DNA from: an uncultured Alphaproteobacteria bacterium
Lineage (GTDB): Bacteria; Pseudomonadota; Alphaproteobacteria; UBA7887
Length of the DNA stretch: 44,039 bases
Assembly: GCA_902562525.1 (NCBI GenBank)
Contig: CACETT010000007.1
Span: 1-44,039, forward strand
Direction of reading: 5' to 3'
The notes beneath the pieces were generated by a model that saw nothing but the letters and a program-made list of their open reading frames with translations, searched no databases and was not told the DNA's origin. The position numbers were made by a program, and so were the translations under genes. Of the stretch, positions 30,523 through 38,021 are shown piece after piece; within the stretch, counting starts at the first letter, position 1; each line of letters begins with the position of its first letter.

Positions 30523-31767
30523 TTAGTACTTGTGGGCGCCGTGCGCACCAATGCTCATTACGTACTGAAGGATAAATTGGTTATCATTTAGTCCTCTAGT
30601 GAGTTTTTCGTGATTGTACTGCAAACGAATTCGACTAAATTCGCTGTTAGTCCAGTCCATCATAGCAGCATACGCCTTTGGGTTGTGCCCACCCGCATCC
30701 AGTGTGCTGCCGGCCAAACCAGCAGGAACGTTTGGTGCGCTCATATCAGAGTAGCGGGCGCCAATGCGCCACTGTTGGTTAAACTTATATACGGCTTGAG
30801 CGTACCAACCCTTAGAGGAGCCCGAAAAATTAACAGCCCCTGTAGCTGAGCCTGTATCTTGATAGGTTCCAGACTCATCGCGGTGAAAATATTCACCTTG
30901 AAGGGTCACTTCCTGAGCATTGGGGTTACCGGTTGGGGCCAACGTGTAACGGAAATCAGCAACAAGGAGATCCGAATCCCCAATAAATGTAACCGCATCT
31001 TCGTTGCTTGTGCGTCCCCCTGTTGGGTTTCCCGAAAGCATATAGCCTCCTATGCGCCAACTTTGGTTCAGGCCAATATCGCCGCCAATACGAGCAAATG
31101 CAGACCACTGGCGAAATAGTTCCCCATCACCACCGCCTAGTGGGAAATCGTCTCCACGGAATGACCCGCCACCAACCTCAGCGTATATATCGGTTGGCAA
31201 AATGTAAGAGAATTCTATGCCATCATCATTGAATGCTTTGTTGAGAAACACACGATAGGGAAGTGGGCGATCGGCAAAATCATCTGCATGGGCGTGGTGC
31301 TCGTTCAGATATCCCAGTGTCCAAAATGCCCGCCCCATTTTGGCGGCAAGACCAGTAGGTAGACCAGAGCCAGGCAGGGTTAGTCCATATGCTTCTTCCA
31401 GCTCCACTATGTCTGAGCCATCCTCGCGGACAATAGCAGCTGTTATACTGCCATAAAATTTGTCATCTACGCTGGCAGAAAAATTAATCTCTGACTCATC
31501 GATCTGAATTCCTTCGCGGCTACGTTCCCCTTCTTCTTCAACGCCAAATCCAGCAAACTCTGAGGTTGCGGCCGAGAATTCAGTCAATTTACCGTTGAGA
31601 ACTATTCCAACTGAAGGATTGAATTGGTTATCATAAATTGCTCTGGTTTTGACGGGGCTTGCGGGCGATGTTCCTTCGCTAGTTGCATGATCATCTGCCT
31701 TCGAAAATCCCATATTCCAGGTTAAAGTAGCTGCTGCGAAAGCAGCTATCAAATATTTGGTAAGCAT
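30523..31767 (-). CDS. Putative outer-membrane beta-barrel protein linked to zinc uptake (start preferred at 31767)
   Basis: Signal peptide MLTKYLIAAFAAATLTWNMGFSKAD; alternating barrel-like strands; HEHHAHADDF-like His motif (NEHHAHADDFADRPLPYR); 8 bp upstream of the znuA-like gene. Confidence 0.75.
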   Translation of the reverse strand: MLTKYLIAAFAAATLTWNMGFSKADDHATSEGTSPASPVKTRAIYDNQFNPSVGIVLNGKLTEFSAATSEFAGFGVEEEGERSREGIQIDESEINFSASVDDKFYGSITAAIVREDGSDIVELEEAYGLTLPGSGLPTGLAAKMGRAFWTLGYLNEHHAHADDFADRPLPYRVFLNKAFNDDGIEFSYILPTDIYAEVGGGSFRGDDFPLGGGDGELFRQWSAFARIGGDIGLNQSWRIGGYMLSGNPTGGRTSNEDAVTFIGDSDLLVADFRYTLAPTGNPNAQEVTLQGEYFHRDESGTYQDTGSATGAVNFSGSSKGWYAQAVYKFNQQWRIGARYSDMSAPNVPAGLAGSTLDAGGHNPKAYAAMMDWTNSEFSRIRLQYNHEKLTRGLNDNQFILQYVMSIGAHGAHKY

Positions 31768-31827
31768 TTTTGTCCCTTCTTTTATTTGTTGGCATCCAAA
31801 ACGCGCAAGAATGCGGAGTGTTGTCAC

Positions 31828-31841
31828 GTGAGCGCGCTCAC
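31828..31841. repeat. 14-bp perfect palindrome GTGAGCGCGCTCAC between zur and the OM barrel gene
   Basis: Reads identically on both strands; lies in the 135-bp gap between two same-strand genes. Confidence 0.6.
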
Positions 31842-31902
31842 TGTTTTCTCAAATTGAGAGCAGAACTTTTTGATGTATGAACTGTGTGTCGTTCCTAACC
31901 GC

Positions 31903-32421
31903 CTACGTTGCGGCTCTTGAACATGAGGAACAAAGTCCCTCTGACTCCATTACCAACCCCTCCATTCGGAAATTGGCAGCGCGGGCAATCCCACCTAGGG
32001 AGGTTTTGGCTGCATCCAGGGTTGTTTCAGCTACCGAACTGCATGTGCGACAAATTAGGAAAGCAGGGCTATGTTCTTTCGTCGGATGGGTGCAGGAAAT
32101 AAATGCGTTGAGCCGTTCAACCTTATGGGCTAGGCCGTGTTTCGTAAGGAACTCAAGTGCCCTGTATGCCAAGGGGGGTTGAGAGCCAAAGCCATTTTCC
32201 CGCAGTCGCTCCAGTATAGCGTACGCGCCAATGGCACGGTGTTCTTGTGCTAAGATTTCCAAGACTTTCCGACGAATTGGGGTGAAACGCAATTTTGCAT
32301 TTTTACAATATGCCTCTGCTGTGTTAATTGCGTCATCAATGCAATGGGCATGTTCATGCTCCTTAAGAGCAACAGGAGTGATGCCTACAGTAACGTTTTC
32401 CGAGGTCTTTTTTTTTGGCAT
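31903..32421 (-). CDS. zur: Fur-family transcriptional regulator, Zur-like
   Basis: RFTPIRRKVLEILAQEHRAIGAYAILERLRENGFGSQPPLAYRALEFLTKHGLAHKVERLNAFISC, CRTC and CSSC motifs; position in a zinc locus. Confidence 0.9.
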   Translation of the reverse strand: MPKKKTSENVTVGITPVALKEHEHAHCIDDAINTAEAYCKNAKLRFTPIRRKVLEILAQEHRAIGAYAILERLRENGFGSQPPLAYRALEFLTKHGLAHKVERLNAFISCTHPTKEHSPAFLICRTCSSVAETTLDAAKTSLGGIARAANFRMEGLVMESEGLCSSCSRAAT

Positions 32422-32454
32422 GCGTTTCTCATCTTAATGTGGTAAAACGATGTT

Positions 32455-32471
32455 ATGTTATAATGTAACAT
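32455..32471. promoter_or_regulatory. Putative Zur box in the zur / zrgA-like divergent intergenic region
   Basis: ATGTTA-TAATG-TAACAT: perfect 6-bp inverted arms, close to the known proteobacterial Zur operator form ATGTTATANTATAACAT. Confidence 0.8.
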
Positions 32472-32491
32472 TATTGAGGATTTTATCTAGA

Positions 32492-33169
32492 ATGTCAAAT
32501 ATATTGATTTCCTCCCCCGTAACGCTTGGGCTTCGGAACGGACTGTTATTGGGAGTATTTTTTAATGCTGTTGTCTCGAGCTCGGCGGCTTTTGCCGAGG
32601 AAACGCGCCAGCTGGACAGCCATGAACACGGTGTCGGAGAGCTTAACATAGCAGTAGATGGAAGCACCGTTGCTATCGAACTCCACGCTCCAGGTGCTGA
32701 TATAGTAGGTTTTGAATATGTCGCCAAGAGTTTTGACGATCGACTTACTGTAAAAAAAGCCCTGAAAAGTCTTTCTCATCCACTCGAGTTATTTCTCCTT
32801 CCCGACCCCGCTGAGTGTAGAGTGACGGAGGCTGAGGCTCATCTCGAAACTGAGGGGGTCCACGACGATCATGCGGATCACGACGATCATGCGGATCACG
32901 ACGATCATGCGGATCACGACGATCATGCGGATCACGACGATCATGCGGATCACGACGATCATGCGGAAGGCCCTGTGCATAGTGAATTTCACGCTACCTA
33001 CACGCTAGTCTGTAATAATTTGAGTGCTCTTACAGAGATTACATTTGCGTATTTTGATGCGTTTGAGAATGCGCTTGAATTGGAGGTGCAACTCCTAACA
33101 GCGTCTGGTGCGCAGGCCTTTGAAGTAAAGCGTGGTAAACCCGAGCTTGACCTTCGTGGAATGTTCTAA
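32492..33169 (+). CDS. ZrgA-like (DUF2796) His/Asp-rich periplasmic protein (start preferred at 32492)
   Basis: Signal peptide; QLDSHEHGVGELNIAVDGSTVAIELHAPGADIVGFEY; central (HDDHAD)n tract; C-terminal FEVKRGKPELDLRG. Confidence 0.88.
   Translation: MSNILISSPVTLGLRNGLLLGVFFNAVVSSSAAFAEETRQLDSHEHGVGELNIAVDGSTVAIELHAPGADIVGFEYVAKSFDDRLTVKKALKSLSHPLELFLLPDPAECRVTEAEAHLETEGVHDDHADHDDHADHDDHADHDDHADHDDHADHDDHAEGPVHSEFHATYTLVCNNLSALTEITFAYFDAFENALELEVQLLTASGAQAFEVKRGKPELDLRGMF
32861..32967 (+). repeat. Six tandem copies of the 18-bp unit CACGACGATCATGCGGAT encoding HDDHAD
   Basis: Units start at 32861, 32879, 32897, 32915, 32933 and 32951; only the end of the last copy differs (GAA instead of GAT). 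Confidence 0.98.
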
Positions 33170-33171
33170 TT

Positions 33172-33870
33172 TTGTCTGACGCCTCCATTATTAAGTTAAA
33201 TGATGTTCGGTTTCGTTGGCCGGGGTGGCCGCCCTTTTCCATTTCTGTGGATAAGTTGTCGGTGCGGGAAGGAGAAAAGATCCTCCTCTTAGGAGAGAGT
33301 GGCTCTGGTAAGTCAACTCTATTGTCTCTCATCTGTGCCACTCTTCTTGCAGATAGTGGAACGGTAGTGATTGGTGGTACAGAAATAAAGACGCTATCAG
33401 GTTGGGCTCGTGATAGATTTCGAGCAGAACAGATAGGTGTGATCTTTCAGCAATTCAATCTACTGCCATTTGGTTCGGTATTAGACAACATTCTCTTGCC
33501 ACTAAGATTTGCGCCGATACGTCGAAGGAATTGCAATGATGCCCCGCGGAAAGTTGTCGAGCTTTGCAAAGACCTAGGGCTGCCGGATAATGTTGAAACT
33601 ACAAAGGCGGCAAATCTAAGCGTAGGGCAACAACAGCGTGTGGCGGTGGCCCGTGCCCTGATTGGCCAGCCGCCCATCCTTATTGCTGACGAACCCACGT
33701 CTTCATTGGATGAAGCGAACCAAGATAATTTCCTAGACGTGCTTTTTGAGCAGGTTCGCGTCTACAATTCCACACTGTTAATGGTCAGCCATAATCCGCG
33801 CTTATCTGAAGGGTTTGATAGGGTTCTTCACATGTCGGAGATCGTGAATGTCGAGAGGGCGGTAGTATGA
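33172..33870 (+). CDS. ABC transporter ATP-binding protein, LolD/MacB-like (ZrgB-like), TTG start
   Basis: Walker A GESGSGKST, signature LSVGQQQR, Walker B ILIADEPTSSLDE. Confidence 0.9.
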   Translation: MSDASIIKLNDVRFRWPGWPPFSISVDKLSVREGEKILLLGESGSGKSTLLSLICATLLADSGTVVIGGTEIKTLSGWARDRFRAEQIGVIFQQFNLLPFGSVLDNILLPLRFAPIRRRNCNDAPRKVVELCKDLGLPDNVETTKAANLSVGQQQRVAVARALIGQPPILIADEPTSSLDEANQDNFLDVLFEQVRVYNSTLLMVSHNPRLSEGFDRVLHMSEIVNVERAVV

Positions 33871-35117
33871 TCTTTCGGCTTGTTGTTGGCTCTCTTATGG
33901 CACGGGGTGTTACAGTAGGTATGACGGTTCTCTCAATAGGGTTGTCCGTTGCGTTATTTCTTGGCGTAGATAAGGTAAAGACCGGAGCAAAGGCCAGTTT
34001 CTCAGATACTATTTCGGGAACCGATCTTATCGTTGGCGCGCGTTCGGGGTCGGTTCAACTACTTCTCTATTCTGTATTTCGTATTGGCAATGCGACCAAC
34101 AACGTAACTTGGGAAAGTTACCTAGACTTGAGGGCTAGACCTGAAGTGGAATGGATAGTGCCTATTTCCCTTGGCGATAGTCACCGCCAGTTTCGGGTCA
34201 TGGGGACCAATGTGGCTTTCTTTGAACATTACAAATACCGCCAGGGGAGAGCTTTAACGTTCCAAGATGGTATGGTTATGGAAGATCTCTTCGATGCAGT
34301 CATAGGGCACGATGTCGCCAAAGTTCTGGGTTACGCCGTCGATGATCCAATTGTTGTAGCACATGGTCTTGCCTCTTTTACCGAGCACAAGGATCAGCCC
34401 TTCCGCGTTTCCGGTATTCTGGAGAAGACCGGTACTCCTGTGGACCGAACTGTGATTGTTGCCATGGAGGCAATTGAGGCAATCCATGTCGATTGGAAAG
34501 GGGGAGCTAAAATCCCTGGGCAGACGACCCCGGTTGAGGTAATTCGCCAGATGGACCTAACTCCGGGTGCTATAACAGCCGCACTTGTTGGTGTGGAGAG
34601 CAGGTTGCAAACATTTAGTCTTCAGCGTGCTATTAATCAATATCCAGAGGAGCCATTGCTGGCAATCCTACCAGGCGTTGCATTGCAGGAGTTGTGGGGA
34701 ATAGTTGGCATTGCGGAGAGCGCTCTTCTGGCAGTTTCCGTAATGGTTGTTATTACGGCATTGATTGGAATGATGGCTACCGTTTTTTCTAGTTTAAATA
34801 CCCGTCGCAGGGAAATGGCAATCTTTCGTGCGATGGGTGCCAGCCCTGTCGCTATCTTCGGGCTTTTGGTTTTGGAAGCAATTCTTACAACTGCAGCTGG
34901 TTCGTTACTGGGATTGGGGTTCTTGTATGTTGGCCTATTTATTGCCCAACCGATGATTGATAGTGCGTTTGGTTTGTTTCTACCTATTCAGGCTCCGGCT
35001 GGGCGGGAGATGCTTGTTTTATTTGCCGTTATTGTAGCTGGGGCGGCTGTTAGCCTAATTCCTGCCCTACGTGCCTATCGCCTTTCCTTGGCCGATGGTA
35101 TGATGGTGAGGACATGA
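33867..35117 (+). CDS. FtsX-like ABC permease (ZrgC-like)
   Basis: MacB-type N-terminal TM and periplasmic domain, three C-terminal TMs with MMATVFSSLNTRRREMAIFRAMGASPVAIFGLLVLEA; overlaps the ATPase gene. Confidence 0.9.
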   Translation: MIFRLVVGSLMARGVTVGMTVLSIGLSVALFLGVDKVKTGAKASFSDTISGTDLIVGARSGSVQLLLYSVFRIGNATNNVTWESYLDLRARPEVEWIVPISLGDSHRQFRVMGTNVAFFEHYKYRQGRALTFQDGMVMEDLFDAVIGHDVAKVLGYAVDDPIVVAHGLASFTEHKDQPFRVSGILEKTGTPVDRTVIVAMEAIEAIHVDWKGGAKIPGQTTPVEVIRQMDLTPGAITAALVGVESRLQTFSLQRAINQYPEEPLLAILPGVALQELWGIVGIAESALLAVSVMVVITALIGMMATVFSSLNTRRREMAIFRAMGASPVAIFGLLVLEAILTTAAGSLLGLGFLYVGLFIAQPMIDSAFGLFLPIQAPAGREMLVLFAVIVAGAAVSLIPALRAYRLSLADGMMVRT

Positions 35118-35701
35118 ACGATCTTACACAAAGAAAATGGCTAGCTCTGTTATTGTTTTGTCTTGTTATTCCGCAGGCACTTCAAGCCGCCCCTCCATTG
35201 GAGATTTCGTGGGATGATCTTATACCGCCGGGTGTGCCCTATGCGGAGATCATCGGAGAAGGGGACCTCGATATCGAGAACGATTATTGGCGCAATCCGG
35301 TCTACGATGCTAACGCTACTAAGTTGAATGAGGAATTGGATGGTGCATATATCCGGATCCCAGGCTTTATTATTCCTCTTGAACTTGAGGCGACAGGGGT
35401 AACGGAGTTTGTTCTCGTTCCATATCTTGGTGCTTGCATACACGTGCCGCCTCCACCGCCAAATCAATTAGTGTTTGTGCGCACTACCACCCCGTGGCCA
35501 AGCGACGATCTATGGAGCCCCGTTTGGGTAATTGGAAAGATGAGTACAGAATTGATGACTACAGAGGTTGCCGAGACAGGTTATGCATTGCAGGCAGAGA
35601 ACATTGAGGTTTACGAATGGGAATCAGGAGCCTTGCCGAGGGCACAAAAACCGTTTTTGGTGCTCTTAAAGGATTTGATGAAGTTTGCCAAAGGTGACTG
35701 A
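35114..35701 (+). CDS. DUF3299 exported protein (ZrgD-like)
   Basis: Signal peptide; ISWDDLIPPGVPYAEI...LDGAYIRIPGFIIPLELEATGVTEFVLVPYLGACIHVPPPPPNQLVFV; overlaps the permease gene. Confidence 0.88.
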   Translation: MNDLTQRKWLALLLFCLVIPQALQAAPPLEISWDDLIPPGVPYAEIIGEGDLDIENDYWRNPVYDANATKLNEELDGAYIRIPGFIIPLELEATGVTEFVLVPYLGACIHVPPPPPNQLVFVRTTTPWPSDDLWSPVWVIGKMSTELMTTEVAETGYALQAENIEVYEWESGALPRAQKPFLVLLKDLMKFAKGD

Positions 35702-35746
35702 AGTAAAGTCGTAAATATTTTTGGTGTTGATGCCTTTCCGGTGGGC

Positions 35747-35792
35747 TTACTCTCTCCATAGGTATACCACTTTTGTGGCATCGGTAGAGTAA
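35747..35792 (+). other. Nested inverted repeats downstream of the zrg-like operon (possible terminator/RNA structure)
   Basis: Outer arms TTACTCT (35747-35753) / AGAGTAA (35786-35792); inner CCAC-TTTT-GTGG (35767-35778); TTTTTT follows at about 35804. Confidence 0.45.
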
Positions 35793-35905
35793 AGTAGGTT
35801 GTGATTTTTTATGCTAAAGACGTAAAAAAAACCATTTTAAGTATCGTAATAGGTTTCTAAAATATATATATTCCTTTCCTCATTAATTTCTGAAGGGAGA
35901 ATAGC

Positions 35906-36445
35906 ATGTGTAATTTGATTAGGACTACCTTGATAGCGATGGCGGCCAGTGCGTTTCTGGCAGCGTCGGCAACCGCTGCGGGGCTTCAGCTGGAACCTGT
36001 TGGATCGGTGAATCTTGAAATGCATAGCACTGGAATCGTTGACAACCAGAGGATTACGGGAACCTTTATGGGCGGCACCATAACTTTGGGGGATGGCCAG
36101 GGCACCGTACAGGGGTGTATCGAAGATGGCTATGTTAGCGAGAAAGGGAATATAGAGTTTGACTTGCGTTGCCATGTAACCATGGATGATGGCGCTGTTT
36201 TACTCATGAGTTATGCTGGAGTAATCGTACAAACCCCTACCTTCTGGGATGCACTCTTGGGGGAAGGAGCCTCTCCTGGAAATGGAATTAGTTATTGGGT
36301 GAGTAGAAAAAAAATGTCGACCACCAGCGAAAAATATTCTTGGGTTAACGACTATATAATTGTTGGCGATGGACAGTTTTTGAAAGGTCCTTCAGAGGCA
36401 GGGCCTGGCCAAGTAGTTTATGACTTATATAGGATTAAACAGTAG
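35906..36445 (+). CDS. Exported DUF3237-like protein
   Basis: Signal peptide ...AASAFLAASATAAG; DDGAVLLMSYAGVI and SEKYSWVNDYIIVGDGQF resemble DUF3237 motifs. Confidence 0.65.
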   Translation: MCNLIRTTLIAMAASAFLAASATAAGLQLEPVGSVNLEMHSTGIVDNQRITGTFMGGTITLGDGQGTVQGCIEDGYVSEKGNIEFDLRCHVTMDDGAVLLMSYAGVIVQTPTFWDALLGEGASPGNGISYWVSRKKMSTTSEKYSWVNDYIIVGDGQFLKGPSEAGPGQVVYDLYRIKQ

Positions 36446-36458
36446 GTCTATGTAAAGA

Positions 36459-36490
36459 AACCGTGGCGATACGGTACTTTCGCTACGGTT
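36459..36490 (+). terminator. Rho-independent terminator of the 35906-36445 gene
   Basis: AACCGTGGCGA / TCGCTACGGTT stem with one G-U pair, followed by TTCTTTTTT. Confidence 0.8.
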
Positions 36491-36604
36491 TTCTTTTTTG
36501 CTTCTTCGCGATCTTTCCACCAGATGTTTTTCTTATATTTGTGTTGAGGTGCTCGACGGATTGTCGTGTTAGAGCGCGTTATTTTCCCATTAAAAATTTT
36601 TGAT

Positions 36605-36645
36605 CCTCCATAAGAGACGCATTTCATGCGTTAAAATGATGGAGG
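36605..36645 (+). other. Two-tier hairpin followed by TAATTTTTCTT (terminator or 3' end of a small RNA)
   Basis: Outer CCTCCAT / ATGGAGG, inner ACGCAT-TTC-ATGCGT, then T-rich tail; sits in a gene-free stretch. Confidence 0.6.
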
Positions 36646-36769
36646 TAATTTTTCTTAATGTGATCCTGAATATTTCCGGTATTACTAGGTTGTCATTTTT
36701 GGATTTGGTAATAATAGTACTCAAATTATGCCTTAGTTCCGTTTCGATTATCTTTGTGGAGGTGTTTAA

Positions 36770-37135
36770 ATGTCTAACTTGGTGAGGTTAATAGGAATTA
36801 CTGTAGTGGGAATGATATACGCGGGTAGTGCAACAGCTGCGACGGTTAGTTGTATGTTTATGTCTGAGACGCAAATTACTAAAGATGGTGAGTGGCTGAA
36901 GACAGAAACAGATTTCATGAAGCTAATGGATATATTTGGGGATGGTCTAGAATTGCCTCTTGAAAATTCATTGCTGGGACAGCTAGACACGCAAGAACCT
37001 TTCCTTGCGGGTGAGACAGATAGAGGAAAGGTATACCTGATGGGTAGCGAAATGGGAGTCGAAGGAAAAAATATTTCTATAGAGGGTAATGTCATTACAA
37101 TTTATGACGGGATGTGTGACATAAATTTTGGGTAA
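36770..37135 (+). CDS. Small exported protein of unknown function
   Basis: Signal peptide MSNLVRLIGITVVGMIYAGSATAATVSC; GGAGG-like site upstream (GTGGAGGTGTTTAAATG). Confidence 0.65.
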   Translation: MSNLVRLIGITVVGMIYAGSATAATVSCMFMSETQITKDGEWLKTETDFMKLMDIFGDGLELPLENSLLGQLDTQEPFLAGETDRGKVYLMGSEMGVEGKNISIEGNVITIYDGMCDINFG

Positions 37136-37170
37136 CGAGTGTGTAAATGATGTCTGTATCTGAGGGTGCA

Positions 37171-37431
37171 ATGAGTAAACTTAATAAAGTGGAACGATTG
37201 AGTTACAGTGGGGGGCTTTTGGGGTTAATTTTTGCAAGTTCAAGGGGTAAGCTTGACGCCAAAGTCAAAGAAATGAACGAGGATGGCTGGAACGTTCACT
37301 TCATCCACCCGGATCAACCAAATTTATTAATTTGGATACTCCGAATTCTTATTCTAATAATTACCTTTGGTCTTTGGACAATTGGAAATAGTGAGCTGTT
37401 GGTGTTTGAAAAGGAGAAGCCAAGTCAGTAG
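37171..37431 (+). CDS. Small membrane protein of unknown function (start preferred at 37171)
   Basis: Soluble N-terminal part plus one TM (LLIWILRILILIITFGLWTIG); not clearly recognised. Confidence 0.55.
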   Translation: MSKLNKVERLSYSGGLLGLIFASSRGKLDAKVKEMNEDGWNVHFIHPDQPNLLIWILRILILIITFGLWTIGNSELLVFEKEKPSQ

Positions 37432-37488
37432 AGGTCTTGCTTTTTGAATATGGGGAAGAAAAACTAGGTTGGCTACAAGCGACGTGCT

Positions 37489-37965
37489 TCACTTAAGAAG
37501 CAGGCTCTCTTCAATAGGAATAAAGGCTGTGGCTGCATTGATTAGAGAATTGGCTGTTAGGCCTGGTACACCAAAAACTTCACTTTGCGTGTTGTATGCA
37601 GTTTTAATTTCTTTCAGTAATACATCAAAATCGCCGTCCCCAGATGCCAGAATAACAACGTCGCATTTTTGAGCATATTTCATTACGTCGATCGCTATGC
37701 CTACATCCCAATCACCTTTGGCAGAGCCGTCAGCTCGTTGGATGAAGGGTTTTACTTTTACCTTGAAACCAATAGCCCTAAGAATATTTTGGAATTCTGT
37801 TTGTTTTTTGTCTCCGCGAGAGGTGGCATACGCTATAGCGGTCACTATCTCTCTTTCTTGAGTAACTCGCGCCCAGAACTTATTATAATCAAAGTTTTGA
37901 CCATAGTTTTGTTTCGTAGTGTAATAAATGTTTTGGACGTCAACAAAAATAGAGGCTGTTTTCAT
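37489..37965 (-). CDS. NYN-domain (LabA/DUF88-like) PIN-like nuclease-fold protein
   Basis: MKTASIFVDVQNIYY (N-terminal Asp); DWDVGIAIDVMKYAQKCDVVILASGDGDFDVLLKEIK. Confidence 0.88.
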   Translation of the reverse strand: MKTASIFVDVQNIYYTTKQNYGQNFDYNKFWARVTQEREIVTAIAYATSRGDKKQTEFQNILRAIGFKVKVKPFIQRADGSAKGDWDVGIAIDVMKYAQKCDVVILASGDGDFDVLLKEIKTAYNTQSEVFGVPGLTANSLINAATAFIPIEESLLLK

Positions 37966-38021
37966 GATTGTTCACAGTATTATTCTATGTGCGAAATAAA
38001 TCCCTGCAGGTTTTGAGATGG

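Noticed and set aside
32861-32967. CRISPR-like array
   Set aside because: Direct 18-bp repeats are contiguous with no spacers and lie in frame inside a coding gene.
32789-32992. Minus-strand ORF with repeated VVIRMI
   Set aside because: It is the antisense reading of the HDDHAD repeats, not an independent gene.
36600-36785. 61-aa plus-strand ORF
   Set aside because: Contains the nested hairpin and overlaps the start of the next gene; no RBS or coding character recognised.
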